A stretch of DNA of 64,000 nt from CAUZIZ01 sp965222655 (GTDB taxonomy: Bacteria; Acidobacteriota; UBA6911; RPQK01; JAJDTT01), in assembly GCA_965222655.1 (NCBI GenBank), contig CBDCUP010000003.1:310001-374000 (forward strand), written 5' to 3'. Within the stretch, counting starts at the first letter, position 1, and each line of letters begins with the position of its first letter. Both the position numbers and the translations under genes were made by a program. Shown piece by piece: positions 63,607 to 64,000 of the stretch. The notes beneath the pieces were generated by a model. It was not told where the DNA came from. It worked only from the letters and a program-made list of their open reading frames with translations, and did no database searches.

Positions 63607-64000
63607 ATGTCCCTTCGCCTGCTTTTCTGTTTCTTGGCGGCCAGCCTCAGCTTCGGCCAGACCCTCGACGAAACTGTGGTTCCCCGGAAGTCAGAGATCT
63701 TCATTCGACTGCAACGCAGCCTGAACACCAAGACCGCCCAGACAGGAGACAAGTTCTCCAGCGTGGTCGAAGTGCCAGTCACCGTCGATGACCGCATCGT
63801 CATCCCGGTGGGAAGCTACATCATCGGGTTCGTCGACAAGAGCAAGAAGCCGGGACGGCTTCGCGGCAAAGCCGAAATGACGCTGAAATTCGACACTGTG
63901 ATTCTGCCTAGCGGGGTCACTCGGTATATGCGGGCCGCGGTTCAATCCGCCGAAGGCTACGAAAGCGATCCCGAGAACGAAGACGGGCAAATCCGAGGCT
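63607..64000 (+). CDS. Exported protein, 3' end beyond the window
   Basis: At least 131 residues with no stop before the window edge. The signal peptide is MSLRLLFCFLAASLSFGQ. IRLQRSLNTKTAQTGDKFSS, then VVEVPVTVDDRIVIPVGSYI, then GRLRGKAEMTLKFDTVIL resemble an acidobacterial family of exported beta-rich proteins of unknown role. GGGAGA lies 12 bases before the ATG. Confidence 0.7.
   Translation, partial: MSLRLLFCFLAASLSFGQTLDETVVPRKSEIFIRLQRSLNTKTAQTGDKFSSVVEVPVTVDDRIVIPVGSYIIGFVDKSKKPGRLRGKAEMTLKFDTVILPSGVTRYMRAAVQSAEGYESDPENEDGQIRG

Overview
The window looks like a chromosomal piece of a GC-rich, aerobic, Gram-negative environmental bacterium. Gene content points to Acidobacteriota or a close neighbour (about 0.6 sure). 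The pointers are an aa3 oxidase with a bc1-type complex and a multihaem cytochrome, a PQQ-type propeller, a TPR-fused histidine kinase, a C-terminal beta module typical of acidobacterial exported proteins, PhyH and sugar-isomerase proteins, and many intergenic palindromic repeats. No rRNA, tRNA, CRISPR array or phage module was recognised.

Layout. 1-2190: a group II-type reverse transcriptase with a long non-coding 5' flank. 2191-5340: error-prone DNA polymerase dnaE2. 5454-6835: a truncated, frameshifted TPR gene. 6863-7525: a vapBC-like toxin-antitoxin pair with a palindrome at its start. 7528-9201: a divergent hydroxyacid dehydrogenase and flavin reductase pair.

9563-23815 (minus strand, read right to left) is one large respiratory block: ctaC, ctaD, two subunit III genes, subunit IV, a small CxxC membrane protein, Rieske protein, split cytochrome b, an eight-CXXCH cytochrome, a cupredoxin lipoprotein, haem A synthase, haem O synthase and an ABC ATPase. 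It encodes quinol oxidation, electron transfer to CuA, oxygen reduction and the haem A supply. A good promoter lies just upstream of ctaC.

24105-25967 is an orphan TPR histidine kinase. 26231-28665 holds an acyl-CoA carboxyltransferase and an enoyl-CoA hydratase (leucine-type catabolism). 28796-33156 is a tight operon of an acyl ligase-ACP-acyltransferase fusion, a radical SAM protein and a metallophosphoesterase-like protein. 33348-38127 (minus) is a run of lutA-lutB-lutC, a pteridine-reductase-like SDR, queD and queC. 38475-43079 has an ECF sigma factor, a PQQ-like propeller, a toroid-monohaem protein and a Tat-type sugar isomerase. 43137-46298 is a large dimethylformamidase-like exported protein. 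46488-49500 pairs gluconate kinase with 6-phosphogluconate dehydrogenase. 49600-57283 has a VKOR-like protein, an endonuclease/phosphatase-fold protein, a DUF4019 protein, a Vps62-like exported protein, a small DMT protein and a YfhO protein. 57865-63384 is a catabolic run (PhyH, EutA-like, EutD/DoeA-like, SDR, carboxymuconolactone decarboxylase) with tyrS in the middle. A secreted protein runs off the right edge.

Most gaps of 100-600 bases are filled by dispersed palindromic repeats. The commonest family (repeat A) carries GGTCTCCAGGCC/GGCCTGGAGACC arms and appears at seven loci. A second hairpin family (repeat B) appears twice.
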